DNA from: Streptomyces sp. NBC_00457
GTDB lineage: Bacteria; Actinomycetota; Actinomycetes; Streptomycetales; Streptomycetaceae
Direction of reading: 5' to 3'
Length of the DNA stretch: 64,000 nucleotides
Assembly: GCF_036014015.1 (NCBI RefSeq)
Contig: NZ_CP107905.1
Location: forward strand, 2,480,001 to 2,544,000
The notes beneath the pieces were generated by a model, which worked only from the letters and a program-made list of their open reading frames with translations, did not search any database and was not told the origin of the DNA. Shown here in pieces: positions 44,809 through 53,623 of this stretch. Position 1 is the stretch's first letter, and each line of letters opens with the position of its first letter. Both the position numbers and the translations under genes were made by a program.

Positions 44809-45840
44809 TCAGGCCGAGTCGCGGACCACCAGCCGGGTGCGCAGGATGACATGGCGCCAGGCCACCTCGGGCTGCCCCGTCTCCCGCAGCTCCTCCATCA
44901 GCAGCCGCACCATGGTCTCGCCGATCTCCTCCAGCGGCTGGCGGACCGTCGTCAGCGGGGGTTCGGTGTGCTGGCCGAGCGGGAAGTCGTCGAACCCGAT
45001 CACCGCGACGTCCTCGGGCACCCGGCGGCCGGCGGCACGCAGCACGCCCAGCGCCCCGGCGGCCATGGTGTCCGAGGCGGCGAAGACGGCGTCCATGTCC
45101 GGGTGCTTCTCGAGGAGTTCGGCCGTCGCCCGGCGCCCACTGGCCTCGGTGAAGTCACCCTCGACGACCAGCGAGGGCAGCGGATCGAGGCCCGCGGCGG
45201 CCAGCGCTTCCCGGTAGCCGCGCAGCCGGCACTGGGTGACGTACATGTCGAGCGGCCCGGTGACGGCGGCGATCCTCCTGCGGCCACCGCGCAGCAGGTG
45301 CTCGACCGCGCCGCGGGCGCCGCCGACGTTGTCCGCGTCCACGTAGGTGATGTGCTCGTCGCCCGAGCGGCGCCCGAGCAGCACGGTGGGCAGTCCGGCC
45401 TCGGCGAGCATGTCGGGCAGCCGGTCCTCGGCGCGCACGGACATCAGCAGGACGCCGTCCACCCGCCCGCCGCGCGCGTACTCGACGAAGCGCCGCCGCT
45501 CGGCGTCCGTGCGGACCAGGGTGAGCAGCAACTGCACCGAGGTGTCGGCGAGGGCGTCGCCGACCGACTGGACGATCTCCGAGAAGAACGGTTCCCCGAA
45601 CAGCCGCCAGTCCCGCTCCGTCATCGCCAGCGCCACGGCGTCCGCGCGCCGCCCGGCCAGCGAACGGGCCGCCAGATTGGGCACATAGCCCAGCTCGGCG
45701 ATGGCCCGCTCGACGGTACGGCGCGTCGACTCCTTCACGCCCGCCGCGTTGTTGATGACCCGCGAGACGGTGCCGCGCCCGACACCGGCGAGGGCCGCGA
45801 CCTCCTCCAGCGTCGGCGACCCAGGGCGCTGCCTGCCCAT
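44809..45840 (-). CDS. cebR: LacI-family cellulose utilisation regulator (CebR-like)
   Basis: Repressor of 343 residues. LacI headpiece: TLEEVAALAGVGRGTVSRVI, then NNAAGVKESTRRTVERAI and LAARSLAGRR. The periplasmic-binding-protein-like sensor ends VRQPLEEIGETMVRLL. The recognition helix GRGTVSRVINN is typical of CebR. The three CebR boxes immediately downstream, between this gene and the cellulase genes, support the assignment. No ceb transport genes are present here, so this may be a paralogue or the single regulator acting at a distance. The ATG at 45840 follows CTGGGGGTGGTT. Confidence 0.88.
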   Translation of the reverse strand: MGRQRPGSPTLEEVAALAGVGRGTVSRVINNAAGVKESTRRTVERAIAELGYVPNLAARSLAGRRADAVALAMTERDWRLFGEPFFSEIVQSVGDALADTSVQLLLTLVRTDAERRRFVEYARGGRVDGVLLMSVRAEDRLPDMLAEAGLPTVLLGRRSGDEHITYVDADNVGGARGAVEHLLRGGRRRIAAVTGPLDMYVTQCRLRGYREALAAAGLDPLPSLVVEGDFTEASGRRATAELLEKHPDMDAVFAASDTMAAGALGVLRAAGRRVPEDVAVIGFDDFPLGQHTEPPLTTVRQPLEEIGETMVRLLMEELRETGQPEVAWRHVILRTRLVVRDSA

Positions 45841-45937
45841 AACCACCCCCAGGGCACCTGATCTTAGAGCCTGCCCCATCCCGGCCGGACAGGCTCCGAG
45901 GGCCACGCCCCACTGTGATCGAATACCCCGGCCGGGA

Positions 45938-47536
45938 TCAGCCGGCGTACCGCTCCCGCAGCTCGATCTTGCGTACCTTTCCGGACACCGTGATCGGGAA
46001 GGACTCCAGGATCCGCAGGCGGCTCGGGATCTTGTAGTGGGCCAGGCGTCCGTCGCAGAAGGAGCGCAGTTCCTCCAGGGTCGGCGGGGCGGCCGGGTCG
46101 CGTGGGATGACGCAGGCGAGGACTTCCTCGCCGTAGCGCTCGTGCGGTACGCCGACCACCTGGACGTCCGCGATCTTGGGATGGGCGTAGAGGAACTCCT
46201 CGATCTCGCGCGGGTAGATGTTCTCGCCACCGCGGATGATCATGTCCTTGATGCGGCCGACAATCTCGACGTAGCCGTCCTCGCGCATCACGGCGAGGTC
46301 GCCGGTGTGCATCCAGCGGGCGGCGTCGATGGACTCGGCGGTCTTCTCGGGTTCGTTCCAGTAGCCGAGCATCACGCTGTAGCCGCGGGTGCACAACTCG
46401 CCCGGGACGCCGCGCGGTTGGGTCGTGCCGTTCGCCGGGTCGACGATCTTCACCTCGATGTGCGGGAGGACGCGGCCCACCGTGCCGGTGCGGTGCTCCA
46501 GGTCGTCGTCGATCCGGGTCTGGAGGGAGACCGGGGAGGTCTCGGTCATGCCGTAGCAGATGGAGACCTCCTCCATGTGCATCTCGGCGACCACCCGCTT
46601 CATCACCTCCACCGGGCAGGGCGAGCCCGCCATGATCCCGGTGCGGAGCGACGACAGGTCGTACGTGGCGAAGTCCGGGTGGTTCAACTCCGCGATGAAC
46701 ATGGTCGGTACGCCGTACAGCGAGGTGCACCGCTCCTGCTGCACCGCCTCGAGGGTGGCTTTCGGGTCGAAGGACGGGGCGGGGATGACGATGCACGCGC
46801 CGTGCGTCGTCGCCGCCAGATTTCCCATGACCATGCCGAAGCAGTGGTAGAAGGGCACGGGGACGCAGATCCGGTCCTGCTCCGTGTACGCGATCGACTC
46901 ACCGACGAAGTAACCGTTGTTGAGGATGTTGTGGTGGGACAGCGTGGCCCCCTTCGGGAAGCCCGTCGTGCCCGAGGTGTACTGGATGTTGATGGGGTCG
47001 TCGCAGGACAGCTCCTCGTACGCGGCCGGCGTTCCCCGCGCGATCAGCGCGTCCCAGCTCGGGTCGCCGATGAACACGGTCTCCCTCAACTGCGGGCACC
47101 TGTCCCGTACTTCCTCGACCATCGCCCGGTAGTCGCTCGTCTTGTGACGGAGGGAGGCGAAGAGCAGGGAGATGCCGGCCTGCTTGAGGACGTACTCGAC
47201 CTCGTGGGTGCGGTAGGCCGGGTTGATGTTCACCATGATCGCGCCGATGCGGGCGGTGGCGTACTGGACGAGGACCCATTCGGGACAGTTGATCGCCCAG
47301 ATCCCGACCCGGTCACCCTTGGCGACCCCGCCGGCGAGCAGCGCGTACGCCAACTCGTCGACGTCCGCGGCGAATTGGGCGTACGTCCAGCGCCGTCCGG
47401 ACGGCACGTCGACGAGCACCTCCCGGTCCGGCCATGTGGCGACCGCGCGGTCCAGGCTGGCGCCGATCGTGTCGCCGAGCAGCGGTGTGTCACCGGTCCC
47501 GTGGGTGTACGAACTCAACGAACTCGATGAACTCAC
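45938..47536 (-). CDS. Acyl-CoA ligase (AMP-binding, FadD-like)
   Basis: Adenylate-forming acyl-CoA ligase of 532 residues. Core motifs: [20 protein letters not shown] (P-loop), [27 protein letters not shown], then MHTGDLAVM and [20 protein letters not shown], with the catalytic Lys in the final [12 protein letters not shown]. It activates a fatty acid or related acid to its CoA thioester in the cytoplasm. The GTG at 47536 has AGGAGG seven bases upstream and overlaps the previous ligase stop by four bases, so the two are coupled. Confidence 0.92.
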   Translation of the reverse strand: MSSSSSLSSYTHGTGDTPLLGDTIGASLDRAVATWPDREVLVDVPSGRRWTYAQFAADVDELAYALLAGGVAKGDRVGIWAINCPEWVLVQYATARIGAIMVNINPAYRTHEVEYVLKQAGISLLFASLRHKTSDYRAMVEEVRDRCPQLRETVFIGDPSWDALIARGTPAAYEELSCDDPINIQYTSGTTGFPKGATLSHHNILNNGYFVGESIAYTEQDRICVPVPFYHCFGMVMGNLAATTHGACIVIPAPSFDPKATLEAVQQERCTSLYGVPTMFIAELNHPDFATYDLSSLRTGIMAGSPCPVEVMKRVVAEMHMEEVSICYGMTETSPVSLQTRIDDDLEHRTGTVGRVLPHIEVKIVDPANGTTQPRGVPGELCTRGYSVMLGYWNEPEKTAESIDAARWMHTGDLAVMREDGYVEIVGRIKDMIIRGGENIYPREIEEFLYAHPKIADVQVVGVPHERYGEEVLACVIPRDPAAPPTLEELRSFCDGRLAHYKIPSRLRILESFPITVSGKVRKIELRERYAG

Positions 47537-49203
47537 CGGAAGTCCTCCTCGCGGTATTCGGCGTCCGAGCCGGCGGCGGTGGCCTCGCGCAGTTCGATGC
47601 GGCGGATCTTGCCGGAGACGGTCTTGGGCAGCGGGGCGAACTCCAGGCGGCGGATGCGCTTGTAGGGGGCGAGCGTCTCCCGGGAGTGCTCGAACAGCAC
47701 CTTGGCCGTGTCGGGTCCCGGCTCCCAGCCCGCTGCCAGGACGACGTACGCCTTCGGCACCGCGAGGCGCAGCTCGTCCGGTGCGGGCACGACGGCGGCC
47801 TCGGCGACCGCTCCGTGCTCCAGCAGGGCGCTCTCCAGCTCGAACGGGGAGATCTTGTAGTCGCTGGCCTTGAAGACGTCGTCCGCCCGGCCGACGTAGG
47901 TGATGTAGCCGTCGGCGTCCCGGGAGCCGATGTCTCCGGTGCGGTAGTAGCCGTCGGCCATCGCCTCCGCCGTACGCTCCGGGTCGCCGTGGTAGCCGGT
48001 CATCAGGCCGACCGGGCGGGACGAGAGGTCGAGGGCGATCTCGCCCTCCGCGGCGCCGGGCGCTCCGGAGGCCGGGTCGAGGAGGTCGACGCGGAAGCCG
48101 GGGCTGGGGCGGCCCATGGAGCCGGTCTTCAGGGGCTGGCCGGGGCTGTTGGAGACCTGGACGGCGGTCTCGGTCTGGCCGAAGCCGTCGCGGATGGTCA
48201 CGCCCCACGCCCGGCGGACCTGCTCGATGACCTCGGGATTCAGGGGCTCCCCCGCCGCCACGGCCTCGCGCGGCGGGGTGCGCAGCTGGGTCAGGTCGGC
48301 CTGGATGAGCATGCGCCACACGGTCGGCGGGGCGCAGAACGTGGTCACGCCCGCCCGGTCCATCTCCGCCATCAGCCGGGCCGCGTCGAAGCGGGTGTAG
48401 TTGTGCAGGAAGACGGTCGCCTCCGCGTTCCACGGCGCGAACAGGTTGGACCAGGCGTGCTTGGCCCAGCCCGGGGAGGAGATGTTGAGGTGCACGTCGC
48501 CGGGTTTGAGGCCGATCCAGTACATGGTGGCGAGGTGCCCGATCGGGTACGAGGCGTGGGTGTGCTCGACGAGCTTGGGGCGGGCCGTCGTACCGGAGGT
48601 GAAGTAGAGCATCAGCGGGTCGTCGGCGCGGGTCGGGCCGTCGGGTGTGAAGTCGGCGGGGGCTTCGTACGCCTCCTCGTACGACAGCCAGCCCGCGGGC
48701 GCGTCGCCGGCCGTGATGCGGGTGTAGTCGCCGGGCACCTCGGCGAACTTGGCGGTGTCCTCGGGGCGCACGATCACCTGCCGGACCCGGCCGCGCTCGA
48801 CCCGGTCCCGCAGGTCGGCGGGGCCGAGCAGCGGGGTGGCCGGGATGACGACGGCGCGCAGCTTCATCGCGGCCAGCGCGGTGATCCACAGCTCCGCCTG
48901 GTTGCCGAGCATGACGAGGATCCGGTCCCCGGCACGGACGCCCTGCCCGCGCAGCCAGTTGGCGAACTGGTCGGAGCGCACGGACATCTCACCGAAGGAC
49001 ATCCGGACCTCGCCGCCGTCCTCCTCGACGATGTGCAGCGCGGTCCGGCCGTTGCCGTGCGCGATGACGTCGAACCAGTCGAGCGCCCAGTTGAAGTGCT
49101 CCGGCCGGGGCCAGGCGAAGCCCTCGTACGCGGCGGCGTAGTCCTCACGATGCTCCAGCAGGAAGTCCCGCGCCCTGCGGAACTCCTCCGTCGACGTCGT
49201 CAT
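47533..49203 (-). CDS. Acyl-CoA ligase (medium-chain/aryl type)
   Basis: Adenylate-forming ligase of 556 residues of the medium-chain acyl- or benzoate-CoA ligase type: an N-terminus with [21 protein letters not shown]-loop [20 protein letters not shown], the [12 protein letters not shown] segment, [40 protein letters not shown] and the late [14 protein letters not shown]. Different subfamily from its neighbour, so the pair may handle substrates of different length. The ATG at 49203 has GGGAGG nearby. A 113-nt hairpin element abuts the ribosome site in its leader. Confidence 0.92.
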   Translation of the reverse strand: MTTSTEEFRRARDFLLEHREDYAAAYEGFAWPRPEHFNWALDWFDVIAHGNGRTALHIVEEDGGEVRMSFGEMSVRSDQFANWLRGQGVRAGDRILVMLGNQAELWITALAAMKLRAVVIPATPLLGPADLRDRVERGRVRQVIVRPEDTAKFAEVPGDYTRITAGDAPAGWLSYEEAYEAPADFTPDGPTRADDPLMLYFTSGTTARPKLVEHTHASYPIGHLATMYWIGLKPGDVHLNISSPGWAKHAWSNLFAPWNAEATVFLHNYTRFDAARLMAEMDRAGVTTFCAPPTVWRMLIQADLTQLRTPPREAVAAGEPLNPEVIEQVRRAWGVTIRDGFGQTETAVQVSNSPGQPLKTGSMGRPSPGFRVDLLDPASGAPGAAEGEIALDLSSRPVGLMTGYHGDPERTAEAMADGYYRTGDIGSRDADGYITYVGRADDVFKASDYKISPFELESALLEHGAVAEAAVVPAPDELRLAVPKAYVVLAAGWEPGPDTAKVLFEHSRETLAPYKRIRRLEFAPLPKTVSGKIRRIELREATAAGSDAEYREEDFR

Positions 49204-49216
49204 CCGTCCTCCCAGT

Positions 49217-49329
49217 TTTTTGGTCGATCGCCTACGGGGCGCTCCATGCCGGTGTCGAGAACGCGACCGTGCTCAGCCCTTCGGGCCTCCGCGCGCTCGC
49301 GTTCTCGACACCGGCGCGCCCCTTCGGCT
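49217..49329 (+). repeat. Hairpin element copy 1 (leader of acyl-CoA ligase)
   Basis: A perfect 19-bp stem (GCCGGTGTCGAGAACGCGA, 49248-49266, with 49297-49315) encloses a 30-nt loop that itself contains GCCC-TTC-GGGC. Outside the stem are GGGGCGC and GCGCCCC arms, a TTTTTTGGTC end and a CCCCTTCGGCT end. The loop is identical to that of copy 2 at 52073-52182 in the opposite orientation, while the stems differ at four positions with compensating changes. The remaining 49330-49586 stretch is AT-richer around 49440-49555 and must hold the divergent promoters. Confidence 0.85.
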
Positions 49330-49586
49330 CACTCCCGCTCGTGACCGCAGCCCGGCCCGGCGGCTCCCGGACCTGCTCCAGGTCTCCCTACCCCCGCCGG
49401 GACGCCGCTGTCACGCGCCTGGGCCGAGCCCGCTGCGACGACTACTATTCATTCACTCGTGCTTTGAATTTCCCCATGCTCCACCCCCGCTGCTCACCCC
49501 TGTTATTTCTTTCACCTCGTCGCACGTCCGAATTTCAAAGACCCGTTGCCTAATATTGGCCCGGACACGACACACGGAGGGGAGCG

Positions 49587-52511
49587 GTGACCGTGCGACG
49601 GGACTTCAAGGAGCCTGCCAGATGCCGCCCCGACCTGGTCATCGGCCGGGAGGAGCAGGTCGCTCAGGCGCGTGAGCAGCTCGGCCGGGGCGGCAGCGTA
49701 CTGCTCCACGGTCCCGCCGGAATTGGAAAGTCGACACTCCTGCGGGCACTGGCCGCGCAATATGCCGAAGCGGCACGGACCGTGTTGCGCTGCTCAGCCA
49801 CCGAGTCCGAATCCCATCTCCCCTTCCTCGCCCTGGCCGACCTGCTCGGACTGGCCCTGGACGAGGTGTCCGACCAGTTGCCCGCCGCCCAGCGCACCGC
49901 CCTGGAGTCGGCGCTCACCGGCCGCGGCGAGTCCACCCTCCAGCGCGACGGACTCGCGCTGCGCCTGGCGGTCCTGTCCGCACTGCGCGCGCTCGCCGCC
50001 GCGGGCCCCGTCCTGATCGTCGCCGACGACCTGCAGTGGCTGGACCCGGCCAGCGCCGAACTCCTCGGCTTCGCCGCCCGCCGCCTCGGCGACACCCCGG
50101 TGCGGATGCTGTGCGCGGTGCGTACGGAGGGCCAGGAGTACGACCGTCATCTACGCGCGTCCCCACCGGACACCCTCGCGGTCCGCCTCAACCCGCTCTC
50201 CCGCACCCAGGTCTCCGACCTCCTCGACCACCGCGGCTACACCGGCCTGTCCCGGTCCACGGTCCGCGAGATCCACCGCACCAGCGGCGGCAACCCGCTG
50301 TTCGCCCTCGAACTGGGCCGCGCGCTCGCCGAGAGCCCCGCCCGCCCCCGGCCGGGCGAGCCGCTGCCGGTGCCGACCTCGCTGCGGGCCCTCGTCCTCA
50401 GCCGCCTTGAGAACCTCTCCGACGAGGTCCGCCACACCCTGCTCGTGGCCAGCGCGGGCGCCCGCCCCACGCTGGCCCTGCTGCACGCGGCCGGCCGTGA
50501 GAACGCCGAGGCCGAGACCGCCCAGGCGGCGACGCTGGGCCTGCTGGCGACCGAGTCCGAGGGTCCGGCCGTACGGTTCGCGCATCCGCTGATCTCGGCC
50601 GCGCTGTATGCGGAGGCCGCCGCGCAGGAGCGGCGGGCCGCGCATGTCGCGCTGTCCACCGCGGCCTCGGACCCGATCGAGCGGGCCCGGCATCTGGCCC
50701 TGGCGACGACCGGCACCGACCCGGAGGTGGCGGCCCGGCTCGCGGAGGCCGCGACCCTGGCCCGGGACCGGGGCGCACCGTCCGTGGCCGCCTCCCTCGG
50801 ACTGCTCGCGGCCCGGCACACCCCGGCGGACGGCGAACCGACCTCTGAGGTGCTGCGCCTGCAGGCCGCCGAGGACGCGATCACCGCCGGGGACCTGGAC
50901 CTCGCCCGGGACATCGCCCGGGAGGTGCTCAGCCGGACGACCGTGCCCGAGGACCGGGTACGGGCCTGGATCATCGTGATCGACACGGCGGGCCACGCCA
51001 TGACCGAGGTCGACTCGGTCTTCCCGCAGGCCCTCGCCGATGCGGGCGACGACCCGAAGCTGCTCGCCCTGATCCACTACCAGCTCGCCTGGCGGGGCCT
51101 GCTGGTGGAGGGCGACTTCGACGAGGCCCGCCGGGCGGCGGCGTACTCGGCGGAGCTGGCCGAGCGGGCCGGCGACCGGTACACCGAACTGATGGCGCTC
51201 TCCTTCCAGGCCCAGATCGAGACCCTCATGGGCCACACGAACGCCCCCGCGACCATCCGGCGCGCGCTGACGGAACCTCAGGACCCGCGGGTGGCCTGCC
51301 ATCACAACGGGGCCGGCTACTCCCGGTTCCGCTGGCTGATCATGAGCGATCAGCTGGCCGAGGCCCGGGCGACGGTCACCGCGCTGCTGCGCGAGGTGCG
51401 GCGGCGCGGCTCCGTCGAGAGCGAGGTGCACTTCCTGCGGGGGGTGGCGGAGACGGAACTGCGGTCCGGGCACTGCGGCCGTGCGCTGGACCTGGCCCGG
51501 GAGGGTCTGCGGCTGGCCCGGGACAGCGGGATCGGCGAGGTGGCCTCCGCCGTCCTCACCTCCATCGCGGAGGCCTCGGGCGGCGAGGTGGACCGGGCGC
51601 TGGCACTGGCCAGGGAGGCGGTCGAGCACGCCGAGGAGGGCGGCGACCAGGTGTACATCTCCCGGGCGCTGGCCGCCCTCGGGTACGCCCAACTGGTCGC
51701 CGGGGACGCGCCGGACGCGGTCCGCTCACTGCGGCGGGTGCGGGAACTGGAGCAGGGGCTCGGCATCACCGACCCGGCGCGCGGCCGCTGGCACGGCGAC
51801 CTCGCCGAGGCGCTGGTGCGGATCGGCGAGCCGGCCGAGGCGCAGGACCTCATCGACGTCACCCGCGAACAGGCGATGCGGCTCGGCCGCGAGAGCGTAC
51901 TCGCCGTACTGGACCGCGCGGAGGCGCTGGTGCGGGCGTCACGCGGTGAACACGACGCCGCCGTCGCCCAGTTGACGTCGGTCCAGGACCGGCTCGCCAA
52001 GCTGGGCTACGGCCTGGAGGAGGCCCGGACCGCGTTCGTACTGGCCTCGCTGCGCACCGGGCGGCCCGGCCAAGCCGAAGGGGCGCGCCTGTATCGAGAG
52101 CCCGAGCGCGCGGAGGCCCGAAGGGCTGAGCACGGTCGGGCTCTCGATACAGGCTTCGGCGCCCCGCAGGCGGACCGAAAAGACACGTCGTCGTACGACG
52201 AGGCGGCCCGGCTGTTCCGCCGGTGCCGGGCGCTGCCGTGGCTGCGGCAGGTGGACGCGGCGGCGGACGCGAGCCCGCCGGAGCCCGCCGTACAGCCGCC
52301 GGTCGCGCTCGACGGGCTGGAGGGCCTCGCCTCGATGGAGCGTCAGGTCGCCGCGCTCGTCATGGAGGGCGCGACGAACCGGGAGATCGCCGGGCGTCTG
52401 TTCATCAGCGTCAAGACGGTCGAGGCGACCCTGACCCGGGTCTACCGCAAGCTGGGGATCCGTTCGCGCGTGGATATCGTCCGACTGGCGGCAGGACGCC
52501 GCGCGAAGTGA
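49587..52511 (+). CDS. Large LuxR-family ATPase regulator (LAL)
   Basis: Regulator of 974 residues. An N-terminal AAA/STAND ATPase has Walker A GPAGIGKST (about 42-50), Walker B in VLIVADDLQWLDPASAELL and a sensor region. A long helical TPR-like centre follows, and the C-terminal LuxR helix-turn-helix reads LASMERQVAALVMEGATNRE, then GRLFISVKTVEATLTRVYRK. LAL proteins act as ligand-gated activators; the target may be the divergent ligase operon, but this is inference. The GTG at 49587 follows GGAGGGGAG. Residues about 829-866 are an in-frame insertion made of hairpin element copy 2. Confidence 0.9.
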   Translation: MTVRRDFKEPARCRPDLVIGREEQVAQAREQLGRGGSVLLHGPAGIGKSTLLRALAAQYAEAARTVLRCSATESESHLPFLALADLLGLALDEVSDQLPAAQRTALESALTGRGESTLQRDGLALRLAVLSALRALAAAGPVLIVADDLQWLDPASAELLGFAARRLGDTPVRMLCAVRTEGQEYDRHLRASPPDTLAVRLNPLSRTQVSDLLDHRGYTGLSRSTVREIHRTSGGNPLFALELGRALAESPARPRPGEPLPVPTSLRALVLSRLENLSDEVRHTLLVASAGARPTLALLHAAGRENAEAETAQAATLGLLATESEGPAVRFAHPLISAALYAEAAAQERRAAHVALSTAASDPIERARHLALATTGTDPEVAARLAEAATLARDRGAPSVAASLGLLAARHTPADGEPTSEVLRLQAAEDAITAGDLDLARDIAREVLSRTTVPEDRVRAWIIVIDTAGHAMTEVDSVFPQALADAGDDPKLLALIHYQLAWRGLLVEGDFDEARRAAAYSAELAERAGDRYTELMALSFQAQIETLMGHTNAPATIRRALTEPQDPRVACHHNGAGYSRFRWLIMSDQLAEARATVTALLREVRRRGSVESEVHFLRGVAETELRSGHCGRALDLAREGLRLARDSGIGEVASAVLTSIAEASGGEVDRALALAREAVEHAEEGGDQVYISRALAALGYAQLVAGDAPDAVRSLRRVRELEQGLGITDPARGRWHGDLAEALVRIGEPAEAQDLIDVTREQAMRLGRESVLAVLDRAEALVRASRGEHDAAVAQLTSVQDRLAKLGYGLEEARTAFVLASLRTGRPGQAEGARLYREPERAEARRAEHGRALDTGFGAPQADRKDTSSYDEAARLFRRCRALPWLRQVDAAADASPPEPAVQPPVALDGLEGLASMERQVAALVMEGATNREIAGRLFISVKTVEATLTRVYRKLGIRSRVDIVRLAAGRRAK
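52073..52182 (-). repeat. Hairpin element copy 2, in frame inside LAL gene
   Basis: The stem GCCTGTATCGAGAGCCCGA (52087-52105) pairs exactly with 52136-52154 and encloses a 30-nt loop identical, on the other strand, to the loop of copy 1. The ends also match copy 1: AGCCGAAGGGGCGCGCC at 52073-52089 and GACCGAAAAG at 52173-52182. It adds roughly 35 codons (EPERAEARRAEHGRALDTG) between GRPGQAE and YDEAARLFRR, where related regulators usually read straight through. Confidence 0.85.
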
Positions 52512-52712
52512 GACCGGTGCGGGTTTACTGGGCGCGACCGAGGGTTTTCCCTCCCCAACTCCCTTAGGGGGTTCCCTCATTGGGAGGAGCCTGTGCGCCC
52601 CCCTAGCGTATGGCCATGCCGCTCGCCCGGGCATACGGAGGTCGGTCCCGAGACCCCCGTGCAACCCCCCACACCCGTGCGACCCCCCACCGGCAACCTC
52701 TTGAGGAGACTC

Positions 52713-53504
52713 ATGTTCGGGCTCACCCGTGCCACGAAGACCGCCGCCGTCGTCACGGCGACCGCTGCCGCCGCCGCGACAGCGCTGCTGGCGGCCCCCA
52801 CCGCGGTCGCCGCCCCGCAGCCCATCGTGGGCGGTACGACGACCACGACGACGGCGTACCCGTTCACGATGCAGATCACGGACGCCTCGGAAGACCAGTT
52901 CTGCGGCGGCACGCTCGTCTCGGCCACCAAAGTCGTCACCGCCGCGCACTGCATGGCCGGCGAGAGCGCCGACGACGTCAGAGTCGTCGGCGGCCGCACC
53001 TACCTCAACGGCACGAACGGCACGGTCAGCGAGGTCACCGACATCTGGGTCAGCCCCGACTACACCGACGCCACCAACGGCGACGACGTGGCGGTGCTGA
53101 CCCTGGCCACCTCGATGCCGTACACGACCGCCCCGTATGTCTCCGCCGACGACACCGACGTGTACGCGACGGGCGCCACGGCCCGCATCCTCGGCTGGGG
53201 CACCACCTCCGCGGGCGGCAGCTCCTCCAACCAGCTGCGGACGGCCACGGTCCCGCTCGTGTCCGACTCCAGTTGCGGCAGTTCCTACGGTTCGGACTTC
53301 GTCCAGTCCGACATGGTTTGCGCCGGTCATGAAGCCGGCGGCGTCGACACCTGCCAGGGCGACAGCGGCGGTCCCCTGCTCATCGGGGGCGTCCTGGCAG
53401 GCATCACTTCCTGGGGCGAGGGCTGCGCGGCGGCCGGTTTCCCGGGTGTCTACACCCGGCTGACCACGTTCTCGGACGAGGTCACGGAGCAGATCGGATC
53501 GTGA
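52713..53504 (+). CDS. Secreted trypsin-like serine protease
   Basis: About 263 residues. A Sec signal peptide (AAVVTATAAAAATALLAAPTA) and short propeptide are followed by the mature N-terminus IVGG. The chymotrypsin-fold triad is visible: His in VVTAAHC, Asp in NGDDVAVLTL and Ser in CQGDSGGPLL. The Asp at the bottom of the S1 pocket, in VDTCQGDSGG, indicates trypsin specificity. The ATG at 52713 has GAGGAG four bases upstream; the frame upstream to 52593 is not needed. Streptomyces trypsins act in mycelial turnover and nutrient release. Confidence 0.94.
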   Translation: MFGLTRATKTAAVVTATAAAAATALLAAPTAVAAPQPIVGGTTTTTTAYPFTMQITDASEDQFCGGTLVSATKVVTAAHCMAGESADDVRVVGGRTYLNGTNGTVSEVTDIWVSPDYTDATNGDDVAVLTLATSMPYTTAPYVSADDTDVYATGATARILGWGTTSAGGSSSNQLRTATVPLVSDSSCGSSYGSDFVQSDMVCAGHEAGGVDTCQGDSGGPLLIGGVLAGITSWGEGCAAAGFPGVYTRLTTFSDEVTEQIGS

Positions 53505-53542
53505 CCCGGCAGTTCTCCTGAGCGACCCCTCAGGTGAAAGAC

Positions 53543-53587
53543 CAGGGGGCGTTGCGGGCTTCCACGAGCAGCCCGCAACGCCCCCTG
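53543..53587. terminator. Bidirectional terminator between convergent genes
   Basis: CAGGGGGCGTTGCGGGCT (53543-53560) is matched exactly by 53570-53587 with a nine-base loop. It lies between the protease and the converging winged-helix gene. Confidence 0.85.
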
Positions 53588-53623
53588 TCCATGTCCGCCC
53601 GCCCCGGGTTCACGGTTCCTGAC

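Noticed and set aside
45878..45938. 11-bp inverted repeat ATCCCGGCCGG / CCGGCCGGGAT between cebR and the ligase gene
   Set aside because: Arms are 39 bases apart and GC-rich, one lies at the ligase stop codon, and there is no further support for a terminator or operator.
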